A stretch of DNA of 64,000 bases. It comes from Burkholderia sp. H160. GTDB taxonomy: Bacteria; Pseudomonadota; Gammaproteobacteria; Burkholderiales; Burkholderiaceae. The stretch spans positions 174,664 to 238,663 of the forward strand of contig ABYL01000001.1 in assembly GCA_000173575.1 (NCBI GenBank), read 5' to 3'. The position numbers and the translations under genes were made by a program. Each line of letters begins with the position of its first letter. Within the stretch, counting starts at the first letter, position 1. Shown here piece after piece: positions 43,891 through 53,120 of the stretch. Under the pieces are notes generated by a model, which saw nothing but the letters and a program-made list of their open reading frames with translations, was not told where the DNA came from and ran no database searches.

Positions 43891-45342
43891 ATGATTAATC
43901 TGATCATGCACGGCAGACACCTGGCGATTGGCGTAGCAGAAATTTTCACGACCTTGCACGCGCAACCGCGCGACGCGGTCCGAAGCCACACTTCACGAGT
44001 CGACACCGCACGCACCGACGGTTCTCCACTATCCGGGCACGACCTTTCCAGACAGTCTTCTCCGAGGCATCACCGGTTGCAGCGCGGTCGCAGCATTCCG
44101 GGCACGTCGAGCCGGCAGAGTACCCGCAATTTCCACGAGCCGACCCAATTGCTGCCGGGATGGCGCCGTTATGTGCTCGCGTGTACAGCGTGGCTGCGAG
44201 CTGACCACGATCGCAGTGCGCGACGCATGCTCGACGCGAAAACCCCGCTGCGGGAGACGCTCGAAATGCTGCCGGTCCCGATCGTCGCGGTCGATCAGTG
44301 GGACCGGATCATCTTCGCGAACGCGCGCGCGGCGCAACTGTTCGGCTATACGAAGGAGGAGCTGTTCGGCGCGCCGGCCGCCAGGCTGTTTCCGGTCGAT
44401 AGCATCAACGCCGATCGTCCGGACCTCGGCGATCATGGCACGAAAATGAAAATCCCCGGCGTTTCGAGTACGCAGATTCTGATGGCGCGGCGGCGCGACG
44501 GCGGCGGCTTTCACGCGGAGACCGAAACCACGCGATGCCGCGTGCACAACCAGGAATTGCGGATCACCGCGATATCGGATTGCAGTGGCTGCGGCGAAGT
44601 CGATGGAAATACCAAAGAACTCGAGCATCTGTCGCGCGTTTCTTCATTGGGCGAACTGGCCGGATCGCTCGCGCACGAGTTGAAGCAGCCGCTTACCGCG
44701 ATTCTGTTCAACGCACAGGCCGCGCGCAAATTCATGGATGCGGAGACGACCAACGTAGTGGAGTTGCGCGAAGCGCTCGAAGATATCGTCGCCGACAATT
44801 GCCGCGCCAACGACGTGCTGCAGAAGATTCGCGCGCTGGTACGCAAAGGCGATGTCGAATTGCAGTTGCTGGATCTCGGCAACGTCGTGCGCGACGTCGA
44901 GATGCTCGTGCACAGCGACGCGTTGACGCGTGGCGTGCGTACGAGCTTCGACATCCCCGACAATCTGACGCTGATTTGCGGGGACAAGGTGCAGCTTCAG
45001 CAGGTGATCCTGAACCTGCTGCTCAATGCTTTCGACGCGGTCAAGGATTGCCCTGCCGCGGAGCGTATCGTTGAAACGATGGTGCGTGAGGAACCGGGCG
45101 GACTGATACGGATTACGGTGAAGGATCGTGGGCAGGGCCTCGCCGTCGACAGCATGGAGCGGATTTTCCGGCCTTTTTTCACCACCAAGCCGCAGGGGCT
45201 CGGCCTCGGTCTTTCGATCAGCCGCACTATCGTCACCGCGCACCGCGGCCAGTTGTGGGCGGAAAACAACGAGGGCAAAGGGGCATCCTTTCACGTCGCG
45301 CTGCCGGTGGCGACTGATATCCGACAGGGACGGGCGCCCTGA
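43891..45342 (+). CDS. PAS-domain sensor histidine kinase, FixL/StyS-like
   Basis: 483 residues from ATG 43891 (GGAGGT 5 bases upstream; a TTG-started frame begins at 43816). The N-terminal ~110 residues are unrecognised, basic and Ser/Arg-rich. A PAS domain (~115-230, PVPIVAVDQWDRIIFANARAA) precedes HisKA with phospho-His at about residue 262 (GSLAHELKQPLTA), then HATPase_c (NLLLNAFDAVKDC, FFTTKPQGLGLGLS). No membrane helix, so a cytoplasmic sensor. The HELKQPL type is shared with FixL/TodS-like kinases; whether the PAS binds heme, FAD or an effector cannot be read from sequence. Coupled to the FixJ-type regulator gene 5 bp downstream. Confidence 0.85.
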   Translation: MINLIMHGRHLAIGVAEIFTTLHAQPRDAVRSHTSRVDTARTDGSPLSGHDLSRQSSPRHHRLQRGRSIPGTSSRQSTRNFHEPTQLLPGWRRYVLACTAWLRADHDRSARRMLDAKTPLRETLEMLPVPIVAVDQWDRIIFANARAAQLFGYTKEELFGAPAARLFPVDSINADRPDLGDHGTKMKIPGVSSTQILMARRRDGGGFHAETETTRCRVHNQELRITAISDCSGCGEVDGNTKELEHLSRVSSLGELAGSLAHELKQPLTAILFNAQAARKFMDAETTNVVELREALEDIVADNCRANDVLQKIRALVRKGDVELQLLDLGNVVRDVEMLVHSDALTRGVRTSFDIPDNLTLICGDKVQLQQVILNLLLNAFDAVKDCPAAERIVETMVREEPGGLIRITVKDRGQGLAVDSMERIFRPFFTTKPQGLGLGLSISRTIVTAHRGQLWAENNEGKGASFHVALPVATDIRQGRAP

Positions 45343-45347
45343 TCATC

Positions 45348-45971
45348 ATGAACGAGACCTCCACTCGCGTATTCATCGTCGACGACGAGGACAGCGTGCG
45401 CTCCGCGCTCGCCCGATTGCTGCGCGCCTCGGGCTATCAGGTTGAATGCTTCGACAGTCCCGAAGCCTTTCTCGAACGGGCCGATCTGACGAGCATGCCG
45501 GCCTGCCTCGTTCTCGATCTGCAGATGCCGGGCATGACGGGACTCGAAGTACAGCGCAAGCTCGACCAGCTTCTGCCGATCGTATTTCTGACCGGGCACG
45601 GCGACATCAGCTCGAGCGTCGACGCGATGAAGGGCGGAGCGGTGGACTTTCTGCCCAAGCCGGTGCGCGACTCTCTGTTGCTCGCCGCGGTCGATCGCGC
45701 GCTCGCGCGCGCGTGCATCGAAAGCAGGCGGCGCCACGAACGCGAGGAAATCGAAGAGCGGATGCGGCGTCTGACACGCCGCGAGCGCGAGGTCATGGAA
45801 CTCGTTGTGACCGGCCGCCTGAACAAACAGGTAGCGAACGATCTGGGCGCGGCCGAAAAGACCATCAAGATTCATCGGGCCCGCGTGATGGAGAAGATGA
45901 AGGCCCGATCGATCGTCGAGCTCGTTCGACTGGTGCAAAAGGCCGGCGTTTGTATGGCCGACGAAGAATAA
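45348..45971 (+). CDS. FixJ-family response regulator
   Basis: 207 residues. Receiver domain (1-~120) with acidic pocket DDED, phospho-acceptor Asp57 (LVLDLQMPGMTG), Thr82 and Lys104 (FLPKPV); LuxR-type HTH at ~143-200 (LTRREREVMELVVTGRLNKQVAND..., KTIKIHRARVMEKM). Full-length, all key residues present. Forms a two-component pair with the kinase just upstream. Probable binder of the GACCAAGGTC motif found at four intergenic spots nearby. Confidence 0.9.
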   Translation: MNETSTRVFIVDDEDSVRSALARLLRASGYQVECFDSPEAFLERADLTSMPACLVLDLQMPGMTGLEVQRKLDQLLPIVFLTGHGDISSSVDAMKGGAVDFLPKPVRDSLLLAAVDRALARACIESRRRHEREEIEERMRRLTRREREVMELVVTGRLNKQVANDLGAAEKTIKIHRARVMEKMKARSIVELVRLVQKAGVCMADEE

Positions 45972-46040
45972 TCGCCCGGATCGGACGCCCATTGCCGCTT
46001 TGCCTCGCCACTCTGGCCAGTGTCGGCCGGTACCGCTAGT

Positions 46041-46051
46041 GGACCAAAGTC
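46041..46051 (+). promoter_or_regulatory. GACCAAGGTC motif, site 3 (variant)
   Basis: GGACCAAAGTC, one mismatch from the other copies, in the 162-bp space between the two response-regulator genes, 83 bp before the second one. Suggests autoregulation. Confidence 0.4.
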
Positions 46052-46133
46052 TTATAGCTGATTGGGCTTTCAACCATTAGGCTAAGACATCAGTGGTTCA
46101 CTTTCCGGAGCGAGTGCGCGTTCGCGGCGTCAT

Positions 46134-46520
46134 ATGGTCAACGCTAACCAATTCGTTGCGGTGGTCGACGATGACGACTCGGTGTGCCGAGCCATCAAGC
46201 GTTTGCTGCACTCCGAAGGTATCAGGGCGGAGACGTTTTACAGCGGCGACGAGTTCCTGAACGCGCTTGTGGCTATTCCGTCGTATCGGCCTGCCTGCGT
46301 GATTCTGGATGTCCAGATGCCCGGCAGCAACGGTCTGGAAGTCCAGCGTCAGCTCGCGCAAATGGGCGTGCCCGTCATCGTGATTACCGCCTACGACGAC
46401 CTCTCCGTCCGCCAGACCGCGCTTGCGGCCGGCGCAGCCGCGTATCTGCGCAAGCCGTTCACCAGCGCGATCCTGTTCAAGGCGGTCGAGATGGCCATCG
46501 GCGGCCCGACGACGCCCTGA
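46134..46520 (+). CDS. Receiver-only response regulator
   Basis: 128 residues, a stand-alone REC domain with no output domain: DDDD pocket at residues 12-15, phospho-acceptor Asp59 (VILDVQMPGSNG), Thr85 (VITAYDD) and Lys107 (YLRKPF). It resembles the receiver half of FixJ/TodT proteins more than CheY. May act as a phosphate sink or phosphorelay intermediate for the kinase encoded at 43891, as in other cascades with extra receivers. Starts 163 bp after the FixJ-like gene. Confidence 0.85.
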   Translation: MVNANQFVAVVDDDDSVCRAIKRLLHSEGIRAETFYSGDEFLNALVAIPSYRPACVILDVQMPGSNGLEVQRQLAQMGVPVIVITAYDDLSVRQTALAAGAAAYLRKPFTSAILFKAVEMAIGGPTTP

Positions 46521-46547
46521 AGGCGCATATTCTCGCCCGATGATATG

Positions 46548-46563
46548 AGACCAAGGTCCGATT
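46548..46563 (+). promoter_or_regulatory. GACCAAGGTC motif, site 4
   Basis: AGACCAAGGTCCGATT, 28 bp after the receiver gene and 141 bp before the small exported protein that starts the long RND/Pqi/DUF3141 gene run. Identical to site 2. Confidence 0.55.
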
Positions 46564-46704
46564 GCCGCCGTTTCTCCGGGCCACCAAACTGAACTCAGCC
46601 GACGCGTCGAACCGAACAGTTCGTGGCACGTGCATGCCTTTGCGCGCGCCATGCGCTGCGCGGAGCGCGGCAGTGTTGAACGAAAAAATGGGGGAGCGCA
46701 GGTG

Positions 46705-47097
46705 ATGAAAGCAAGCCAGGTTTGTCTCGCGATTCTTCTCAGCACCGTAGCGTTGCAGGCCGGCGCGGCGGACTTCGACGGCAGCAAACGGCTGATCTGC
46801 GCGACCATCGACGCGCACGCCTGCGATCCGGGTATCGCCTGCACGCGTTCGTTGCCCGCGGATGTCGGTGCGCCGAGATTCCTGACGCTCGACTTCGACA
46901 AACGTGTCGTCGTGGGTCCCGCGCACACGACGCCGATGGTCTCGGTTACCAAGTCCCCGGATCAGGTCCTCATCCTCGGCACGGAGATGGGCTTTGGCTG
47001 GACGCTGGTCGTCGATTCGGCAGACGGCGAGATGACGCTGACGATCGCGAACAGAGACGACGCCTTCGTGCTGTTCGGCAATTGCACGCCTTTGTGA
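46705..47097 (+). CDS. Small exported protein of unknown function
   Basis: 130 residues from ATG 46705 (GGGGGAGCGCAGGTG upstream; an earlier in-frame ATG at 46630 has no SD). Sec signal peptide ends ALQAGAAD near residue 21. The mature part has three Cys near the start (LICATIDAHACDPGIACTR) and a final FGNCTPL, so possibly two disulphides, with beta-strand-like pattern between. No family recognised. First gene of the run that leads into the RND pump (17 bp on). Confidence 0.65.
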   Translation: MKASQVCLAILLSTVALQAGAADFDGSKRLICATIDAHACDPGIACTRSLPADVGAPRFLTLDFDKRVVVGPAHTTPMVSVTKSPDQVLILGTEMGFGWTLVVDSADGEMTLTIANRDDAFVLFGNCTPL

Positions 47098-47113
47098 TCA
47101 GGCGGAGTGTGTG

Positions 47114-48358
47114 ATGAAAACCGTCCTCGCGTCCCGTGCCTCGCCGCGGCCGGAATCCCGCGGCGTTCTCCCGTTGCTCGTCGTCGTCGCGGCGCTCACG
47201 CTGCTCGCGTCGTGCAAGAAAGAGGCTCCGCCAACAGTCGCCGCCGCGCCGGAAGTGACCGTGATGACGGTCGCGCAACAGGACACGCCGGTCGACTTCG
47301 AATTCACGGCGCAAACCCAGAGTTCGCGCGAAGTCGAGATCCGCTCGCGGGTGGACGGCTTCCTCGACAAGCGCATGTACACCGAAGGCGCGTTGGTCAA
47401 GACGGGACAAACGATGTTCCAGATGGACCCCAAGCCGTTCCAGGCCGCGCTGCAGACAGCGAAAGGGCAACTGGCCCAGCAGCAGGCGCGTCTCGAAGTG
47501 GCCAAGGCCAATCTCGCGCGCGTGCAGCCGTTGGCGGCGCAGAACGCCTTGAGCAAAAAGGATCTCGACGACGCGGTCGGCAACGAGAAACAAAGCGCCG
47601 CCGCGGTGTTTGCCGCGCAGGGCGAAGTCGATACCGCGACGCTGAACCTCGGCTACACGACGATCAAGTCTCCGCTGGACGGGCTGTCGAGCTTCGCGCG
47701 TCAGCAGGATGGCAGCTACGTGACGGCAACCGCGAACGGCGGCTTGCTGACCTACGTGTATCAGCTCGATCCGATGTGGGTGAACTTCAGCATCTCCGAG
47801 AACGAGATGCTGAAGTACCGGGATGACATCGCGGCCGGACGGTTGCGATTTCCCGAGAACAACAATTTCTCCGTGCACATAATTCTCGCCGACGGCACGC
47901 CCTATTCCCAGCAAGGCCAGATCGACTTCGCAAACCCGGCGTTCAACACGGAAACCGGCACCTTCCTCGTGCGCGCGACCTTCGCTAACCCGAAAAACAC
48001 GTTGCGTCCAGGCCAGTTCGTGCGGGCCCGCGTCTCCGGCGCGATCCGGCCCAACGCGACGCTGGTGCCGCAGCGCGCGGTCCTGCAGGGGGCCAAGAGT
48101 CACTTCGTATGGGTCGTGGGTAACGATAGGAAGGCGCATCAGCGGGTCGTCGAAGTCGGCGAGTGGCAGGGCGACAACTGGTTCGTGTCGGATGGACTGA
48201 AGGCGGGCGAGCGCATCGTCGTGGATGGCGCGCTGCGCGTCACCGCGGATTCGCAACTGAAGATCGTCAAGGAGCTGCCGCCGGTCGGGAAGGGCTCGCC
48301 GGCCGTGGCGACGGCTGCATCGCCAAGCGCCGCCGCAGCGGCGCCCGCCGCCGAGTGA
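47114..48358 (+). CDS. RND efflux periplasmic adaptor (MFP) lipoprotein
   Basis: 414 residues from ATG 47114 (an in-frame GTG precedes it). Lipoprotein signal with LLASC lipobox at about residue 35. Adaptor order: biotinyl-lipoyl half (~65-100), an alpha-helical hairpin (~100-165, KPFQAALQTAKGQLAQQQARLEVAK), beta-barrel (~200-290) and membrane-proximal domain (~300-390). Ala/Pro-rich tail. It joins the inner-membrane pump to the outer-membrane channel encoded downstream. AcrA/MexE-type. Confidence 0.9.
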   Translation: MKTVLASRASPRPESRGVLPLLVVVAALTLLASCKKEAPPTVAAAPEVTVMTVAQQDTPVDFEFTAQTQSSREVEIRSRVDGFLDKRMYTEGALVKTGQTMFQMDPKPFQAALQTAKGQLAQQQARLEVAKANLARVQPLAAQNALSKKDLDDAVGNEKQSAAAVFAAQGEVDTATLNLGYTTIKSPLDGLSSFARQQDGSYVTATANGGLLTYVYQLDPMWVNFSISENEMLKYRDDIAAGRLRFPENNNFSVHIILADGTPYSQQGQIDFANPAFNTETGTFLVRATFANPKNTLRPGQFVRARVSGAIRPNATLVPQRAVLQGAKSHFVWVVGNDRKAHQRVVEVGEWQGDNWFVSDGLKAGERIVVDGALRVTADSQLKIVKELPPVGKGSPAVATAASPSAAAAAPAAE

Positions 48359-48370
48359 CGGGGCGCCCAC

Positions 48371-51300
48371 ATGAATATCTCGCGCTACTGCATCGACCGG
48401 CCGATTTTCGCGTCAGTCATCTCGATCGTCATCACGCTCGGCGGCGCAATCGCGATGTTCGCGCTGCCGGTTGCGCAATACCCGGACGTCACGCCGCCGC
48501 AGATCACCGTGTCCGCTACCTATCCGGGCGCCAGTGCCGACGTCGTCTCGAACAACGTCGCCGCTCCGATCGAGCAGCAGGTCAATGGCTCGGACAACAT
48601 GATCTACATGAACTCGTCCAGTTCGTCGACCGGCAACTATACGCTCAACGTGTACTTCCAGATCGGCACGAACCCCGAACTGGCCCAGGTCGACGTGCAG
48701 AACCGCGTGAATCTGGCGCTGCCTCAACTGCCGACATCGGTGCAGTCGCAGGGCGTTCAGGTACAGAAGAAGTCGTCTGCGTTCATGATGGTGATCGCGG
48801 TCTATTCGCCCACCGACCGCTACGACGCGACCTATATCGCGAACTTCACGAACATCTACGTGCTCGACGCGATCAAGCGGATTCCGGGCGCGAACCAGTC
48901 GAGCATTTTCGGCAATCCCGACTACGCGATGCGAATATGGTTGAAGCCAGACCGAATGGCGCAACTGGGCGTGACGGCCGCCGACGTGCAACGGGTCGTC
49001 GCGAACCAGAACCAGCAGTTCGCTGTCGGCAGCATCGGACAGTCGCCAACGGGCTCGGCGGTGCAGCAGTCGTTCGCGGTCACGACCACGGGGCGCCTCG
49101 CCGAGACGTCGCAGTTCGACAACATCATCGTGCGCGCGGCGAGCGGCGGCGCGGCGATCGTGCGGTTGAAGGACATCGGCCGCGCCGAGCTGGGCCAGAA
49201 GGACTACTCGATTCGCAGCCGCTTCCAGGGCAAGCCGGCCACGGTGTTGGCCGTGTATCAGCAGCCGGGCGCCAATGCGCTCGACGTGTCGAAGCAGGTG
49301 CGTGCGACGCTCGCGGAGCTGAAGAAGTCGTTTCCGGAAGGCATGACCTACGAGATCGCGATGGACACGACGGAGTTTACGCGGGCGTCGATCTCGGACG
49401 TGATCCACACGTTCTTCGAAGCGCTTGTGCTCGTCGTGATCGTCGTGTTCGTGTTCCTGCAAAGCCTGCGGGCGACGCTGATTCCGATCGTCGCGGTGCC
49501 GGTGTCGATCGTCGGCACCTGCATGTTCATGCTGCTGGTGGGCTTTTCGATCAACATGCTGACCTTGTTCGGCATGGTGCTCGCGATCGGTATCGTCGTC
49601 GACGATGCGATCGTCGTGATCGAGAACGTCGAGCGCAACATGACCGTGCACAAGCTGTCGCCGAAAGAAGCCGCGAAGCAGGCGATGGACGAAGTCGCCG
49701 GGCCGGTCGTGGCGATCGTGCTGGTGCTGTGTGCGGTGTTCGTGCCGGTTGCGTTTCTCGGCGGCATCACCGGGCAGCTGTACAAGCAGTTCGCGATCAC
49801 GATCGCGATTTCGGTGGTGCTGTCGGGCATCGTCGCGCTGACCTTGTCGCCGGCGCTCGCCGCGTTGCTGCTGAAGAGCACCCACCACGAGAAAAAGGGC
49901 TTTTTCCGCTGGTTCGACAATCAGTTCGCCCGCATGACGGCGGGCTATACGCGCGCGGTCAGGCTCGTCATCAAGCGCTGCATCATGGGGCTCGTGTTCT
50001 TCGTGGCCTTGATCGTGCTCTCGGTGCTGATGGTGCGCTCGATTCCGTCCGCGTTCCTGCCGCCCGAGGACCAGGGCTATCTGCTCGGCGCGGTCATCAT
50101 GCCGGACGCCGCAAGCCTCGACCGCACAGGCGCGGTATCGCAGCGCGTCACCGACTACTTCAAGGAGCGGGAAGGGGTCGGCAGCATCACCACGATCGAT
50201 GGGTATAGCCTGCTCGACAGTCAGAACAAGAACAATGCCGGCACATTCTTCGTCGGCCTGAAGGGCTTCGACGAGCGCTACACGCGGGCCAACATCAGGA
50301 CGCAGAATGCGCGTTCGATTCTGCTCGACGCGTATAAATACTTCTCGAACGTGCAGGAGGGCATCATTCTGCCGGTCAACCCGCCGTCGATTCCGGGGCT
50401 CGGCACGACGGGCGGCACGGAGGTGTGGGTCCAGAGCAAGGGTGACGGGAACATCTCACAGCTTGCGGGCGTGGTCGACCAGTTTCTGCAGAAAGCGCGG
50501 GCGCGCAAGGAGCTGACCCGCGTGACGTCGACTTTCAATGCGTCGTCACAGCAACTGCTGGTCGACGTGGATCGCGACAAGTCGGAGACTCTCGGCGTGC
50601 ACGTCGAAGACGTCTATAGCGCGATGCAGACGATGTTCGGCTCGCTGTACGTGTCGCAGTTCAACCGCGCGAGCCGGTTGTGGCAGGTGATCCTGCAGGC
50701 GGAGCCGTCCTATCGGCTGAAGCCGACCGATCTCGATCAGATTTTCGTGCGCAGTTCCAACGACACCATGGTGCCGATCAAGGCGGTGGCGACCTACCGC
50801 TTTGTGACGGGCCCGGACCTCATCACGCGATTCAATAATTTCCCGGCCGTCAAGATCACGGCGAATGCCGCGCCGGGATATAGCTCCGGGCAGGTGATCT
50901 CCACCCTGGAAGAACTCGCCGCGCAGATGCCGGATGGCTATGACGTCGCGTGGAGCGGCGAAGCATTCGAAGAACGGCAGTCGGGTGGCACGTCCGGGCT
51001 CGTGTTCGTGTTCGGTCTGGTGATGGTGTTCCTGATCCTCGCCGCGCAGTACGAGAAGTGGACGCTGCCGTTCGGCGTGCTGATGGCCGTGCCGTTCGCC
51101 CTCTTTGGCGCACTGCTCGCGATCATGCTGCGCGGCCTGTCCAATGACGTGTACTTCCAGATCGGCCTGACGATGCTGGTCGCACTCGCCGCGAAGAACG
51201 CGATCCTGATCTTCGAATTCGCGGTGCTCAATCGCGAGACCGGCGCATCGGTATTCGACGCAACGATGACCGCGGCGGAAGAACGGCTGCGGCCGATCGT

Positions 51301-51604
51301 GATGACCTCGCTCGCGTTCATTCTCGGCTGCGTGCCGCTCGCGATTGCGACGGGCGCGTCGGCCAATAGCCGCCATTCGATCGGCACTGGCGTGATCGGC
51401 GGGATGCTGGGCGCAACGGCGATCGCGGTGTTCTTTATCCCGATGTTCTATTACCTGCTCGAGTCGATGTCGTCGCGCTCAAAAGGAGGCACAAAACCGA
51501 CGCCGGGCGTAGAGCCTACCGGCGGCGCAGGACACGGACCCTCGACGGTGCCGGGGTCCGGCGCGTCGAGCGAAGCGCCGTCCGCACCGCAGAAAGGTGA
51601 ATGA
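48371..51604 (+). CDS. RND multidrug efflux transporter (HAE1 family)
   Basis: 1077 residues, full AcrB-like architecture: N-terminal helix (FIDRPIFA-like start, here CIDRPIFASVISIVITLGG), two large periplasmic loops, 12 membrane helices. The proton-relay Asp pair is in GIVVDDAIVVIENVERN; helix 10-12 has GLTMLVALAAKNAILIFEF. Ends with a ~35-residue Pro/Gly/Ser tail. Drug, solvent, fatty-acid or lipid substrates are all possible; placement next to PqiABC hints at a lipid-related role. 12 bp after the adaptor gene. Confidence 0.92.
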   Translation: MNISRYCIDRPIFASVISIVITLGGAIAMFALPVAQYPDVTPPQITVSATYPGASADVVSNNVAAPIEQQVNGSDNMIYMNSSSSSTGNYTLNVYFQIGTNPELAQVDVQNRVNLALPQLPTSVQSQGVQVQKKSSAFMMVIAVYSPTDRYDATYIANFTNIYVLDAIKRIPGANQSSIFGNPDYAMRIWLKPDRMAQLGVTAADVQRVVANQNQQFAVGSIGQSPTGSAVQQSFAVTTTGRLAETSQFDNIIVRAASGGAAIVRLKDIGRAELGQKDYSIRSRFQGKPATVLAVYQQPGANALDVSKQVRATLAELKKSFPEGMTYEIAMDTTEFTRASISDVIHTFFEALVLVVIVVFVFLQSLRATLIPIVAVPVSIVGTCMFMLLVGFSINMLTLFGMVLAIGIVVDDAIVVIENVERNMTVHKLSPKEAAKQAMDEVAGPVVAIVLVLCAVFVPVAFLGGITGQLYKQFAITIAISVVLSGIVALTLSPALAALLLKSTHHEKKGFFRWFDNQFARMTAGYTRAVRLVIKRCIMGLVFFVALIVLSVLMVRSIPSAFLPPEDQGYLLGAVIMPDAASLDRTGAVSQRVTDYFKEREGVGSITTIDGYSLLDSQNKNNAGTFFVGLKGFDERYTRANIRTQNARSILLDAYKYFSNVQEGIILPVNPPSIPGLGTTGGTEVWVQSKGDGNISQLAGVVDQFLQKARARKELTRVTSTFNASSQQLLVDVDRDKSETLGVHVEDVYSAMQTMFGSLYVSQFNRASRLWQVILQAEPSYRLKPTDLDQIFVRSSNDTMVPIKAVATYRFVTGPDLITRFNNFPAVKITANAAPGYSSGQVISTLEELAAQMPDGYDVAWSGEAFEERQSGGTSGLVFVFGLVMVFLILAAQYEKWTLPFGVLMAVPFALFGALLAIMLRGLSNDVYFQIGLTMLVALAAKNAILIFEFAVLNRETGASVFDATMTAAEERLRPIVMTSLAFILGCVPLAIATGASANSRHSIGTGVIGGMLGATAIAVFFIPMFYYLLESMSSRSKGGTKPTPGVEPTGGAGHGPSTVPGSGASSEAPSAPQKGE

Positions 51605-51605
51605 C

Positions 51606-53120
51606 ATGCACGGGACGGCACCGGCGCGTTTACTCGCATCCGTCATGCTGCTCGCGCTGAGCGGATGCCTGCTCGGCCCCAACTACGAGCGCCCGGCGGT
51701 CGACGTGCCGGCGACCTATCGCTTTGCCCAAGGCGAAGCCGCGGGCATCGCCAACGCCACGTGGTGGGAACAGTTTCAGGACCCGGTGCTCGATCAGCTG
51801 ATCGCCGCCGCGCTGCAGGACAATCGCGACGTGAAGGTCGCGGCCGCGCGGGTCGACGAGTTTCGCGGGCAGTTCGTGACCACACGCTCCGGGCTGTTCC
51901 CGCAAGTCTCGGCAGGCGCCGACGCATCGCGTCAACGCGTCTCGCAGGACGAAGGCGTGCCGGTGCCGAAGGGCGTGAGCCCGATCTTCAACCAGTTCGA
52001 CGCGACGCTCGCGGTGTCCTGGGAACTCGATCTGTTCGGCAAGGTGCGCCGGGAAACCGAGGCGGCACGCGCGAATCTGCTCGCGAGCGAAGAGGGCCGC
52101 CGCGCGACGATTCTGACGCTGGTCAGCTCGGTCGCTTCGTCTTACATCAATCTGCGCAGTCTGGACCGGCAGCTAGAGATCGCGAAGGAGACCGTACAAA
52201 GCCGCGCGGAATCGGTGCGCGTTTTCGAGGCACGCTTCCGCTACGGCGAGGTGTCGCAGATGGAGCTCGCGCAAAGCCAGTCGGAATACCAGGCCGCGTT
52301 GGTCACGATTCCGCAGCTCGAAGCGCAGATCGCCCAGCAGGAAGACGCGTTGTCGGTGTTGATCGGCCGGAATCCCGGTGCGATCCTGCGCGGCCGCGAA
52401 CTGGCGCAGATGGGCACGCCGCCGATTCCCGAAGGGTTGCCGTCCGATCTGCTCGAACGCCGTCCTGACCTGCTGGAGGCCGAGCAGACGCTGGTCGCGC
52501 AAAACGCGCTGATCGGGGCGGCGCGCGCGTTGTACTTTCCGTCAATTTCGCTGACCGGCCTGTTCGGTTCGGTCAGCGCGCAGTTCTCGAATCTGTTCAC
52601 CGGGCCGGCACGGGTCTGGTCGTTCGCGGGCAGCGTCACGCAGCCGATCTTCACGGCGGGCAACATCACCGGCCAGGTGCACCAGGCCGAAGCGCGCCAG
52701 CAGGAAGCGCTGTATTCGTACGAAAAGGCAATCCAGGTGGCGTTCCAGGAGGTCGAGGACTCGCTCATCTCCGTGCAGAAGACGCATGAGGCACTCGACG
52801 CGCAGAACCTCCAGGTCGAGGCGCTGATCACCTACGCGCACCTCGCGCGGCAGCGTTACGAAGGCGGCTATACGAGCTACATCGAAGTGCTCGATGCGGA
52901 GCGCAGTCTGTTCAACGCACAACTGAGCTATGCGCAAACCCAGGGCGCGGTGCTGACCTCGTACGTCACGCTCTACAAGGCGACGGGCGGCGGCTGGGTG
53001 GCCGAGGCTGAAAAGCTGACGGTGCCGCCGCCTGCGCCGCAAACGCCGCCGGCGCTGGCACCGGTCTCGCAGAACGCGCCCGCGCCGGCCGGACCTGCGG
53101 CCGCGGTGGAGGCGAGATGA
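51606..53120 (+). CDS. RND outer-membrane factor, NodT/OprM family lipoprotein
   Basis: 504 residues from ATG 51606 (AAAGGTG upstream), overlapping nothing but separated by one base from the transporter stop. Lipobox LALSGC at ~20. Two outer-membrane efflux (OEP) repeats with long helices and the GNITGQVHQAEARQQEALYSYEKAIQ and LDAERSLFNAQLSYAQTQ motifs. Pro/Ala-rich C-terminal tail. Completes the tripartite pump. Its TGA overlaps the pqiA start (ATGA). Confidence 0.9.
   Translation: MHGTAPARLLASVMLLALSGCLLGPNYERPAVDVPATYRFAQGEAAGIANATWWEQFQDPVLDQLIAAALQDNRDVKVAAARVDEFRGQFVTTRSGLFPQVSAGADASRQRVSQDEGVPVPKGVSPIFNQFDATLAVSWELDLFGKVRRETEAARANLLASEEGRRATILTLVSSVASSYINLRSLDRQLEIAKETVQSRAESVRVFEARFRYGEVSQMELAQSQSEYQAALVTIPQLEAQIAQQEDALSVLIGRNPGAILRGRELAQMGTPPIPEGLPSDLLERRPDLLEAEQTLVAQNALIGAARALYFPSISLTGLFGSVSAQFSNLFTGPARVWSFAGSVTQPIFTAGNITGQVHQAEARQQEALYSYEKAIQVAFQEVEDSLISVQKTHEALDAQNLQVEALITYAHLARQRYEGGYTSYIEVLDAERSLFNAQLSYAQTQGAVLTSYVTLYKATGGGWVAEAEKLTVPPPAPQTPPALAPVSQNAPAPAGPAAAVEAR

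Noticed and set aside
48413-49888. 491-codon minus-strand frame inside the RND transporter gene
   Set aside because: His/Arg/Asp-repetitive antisense product typical of a shadow; the + strand gene is unambiguous.
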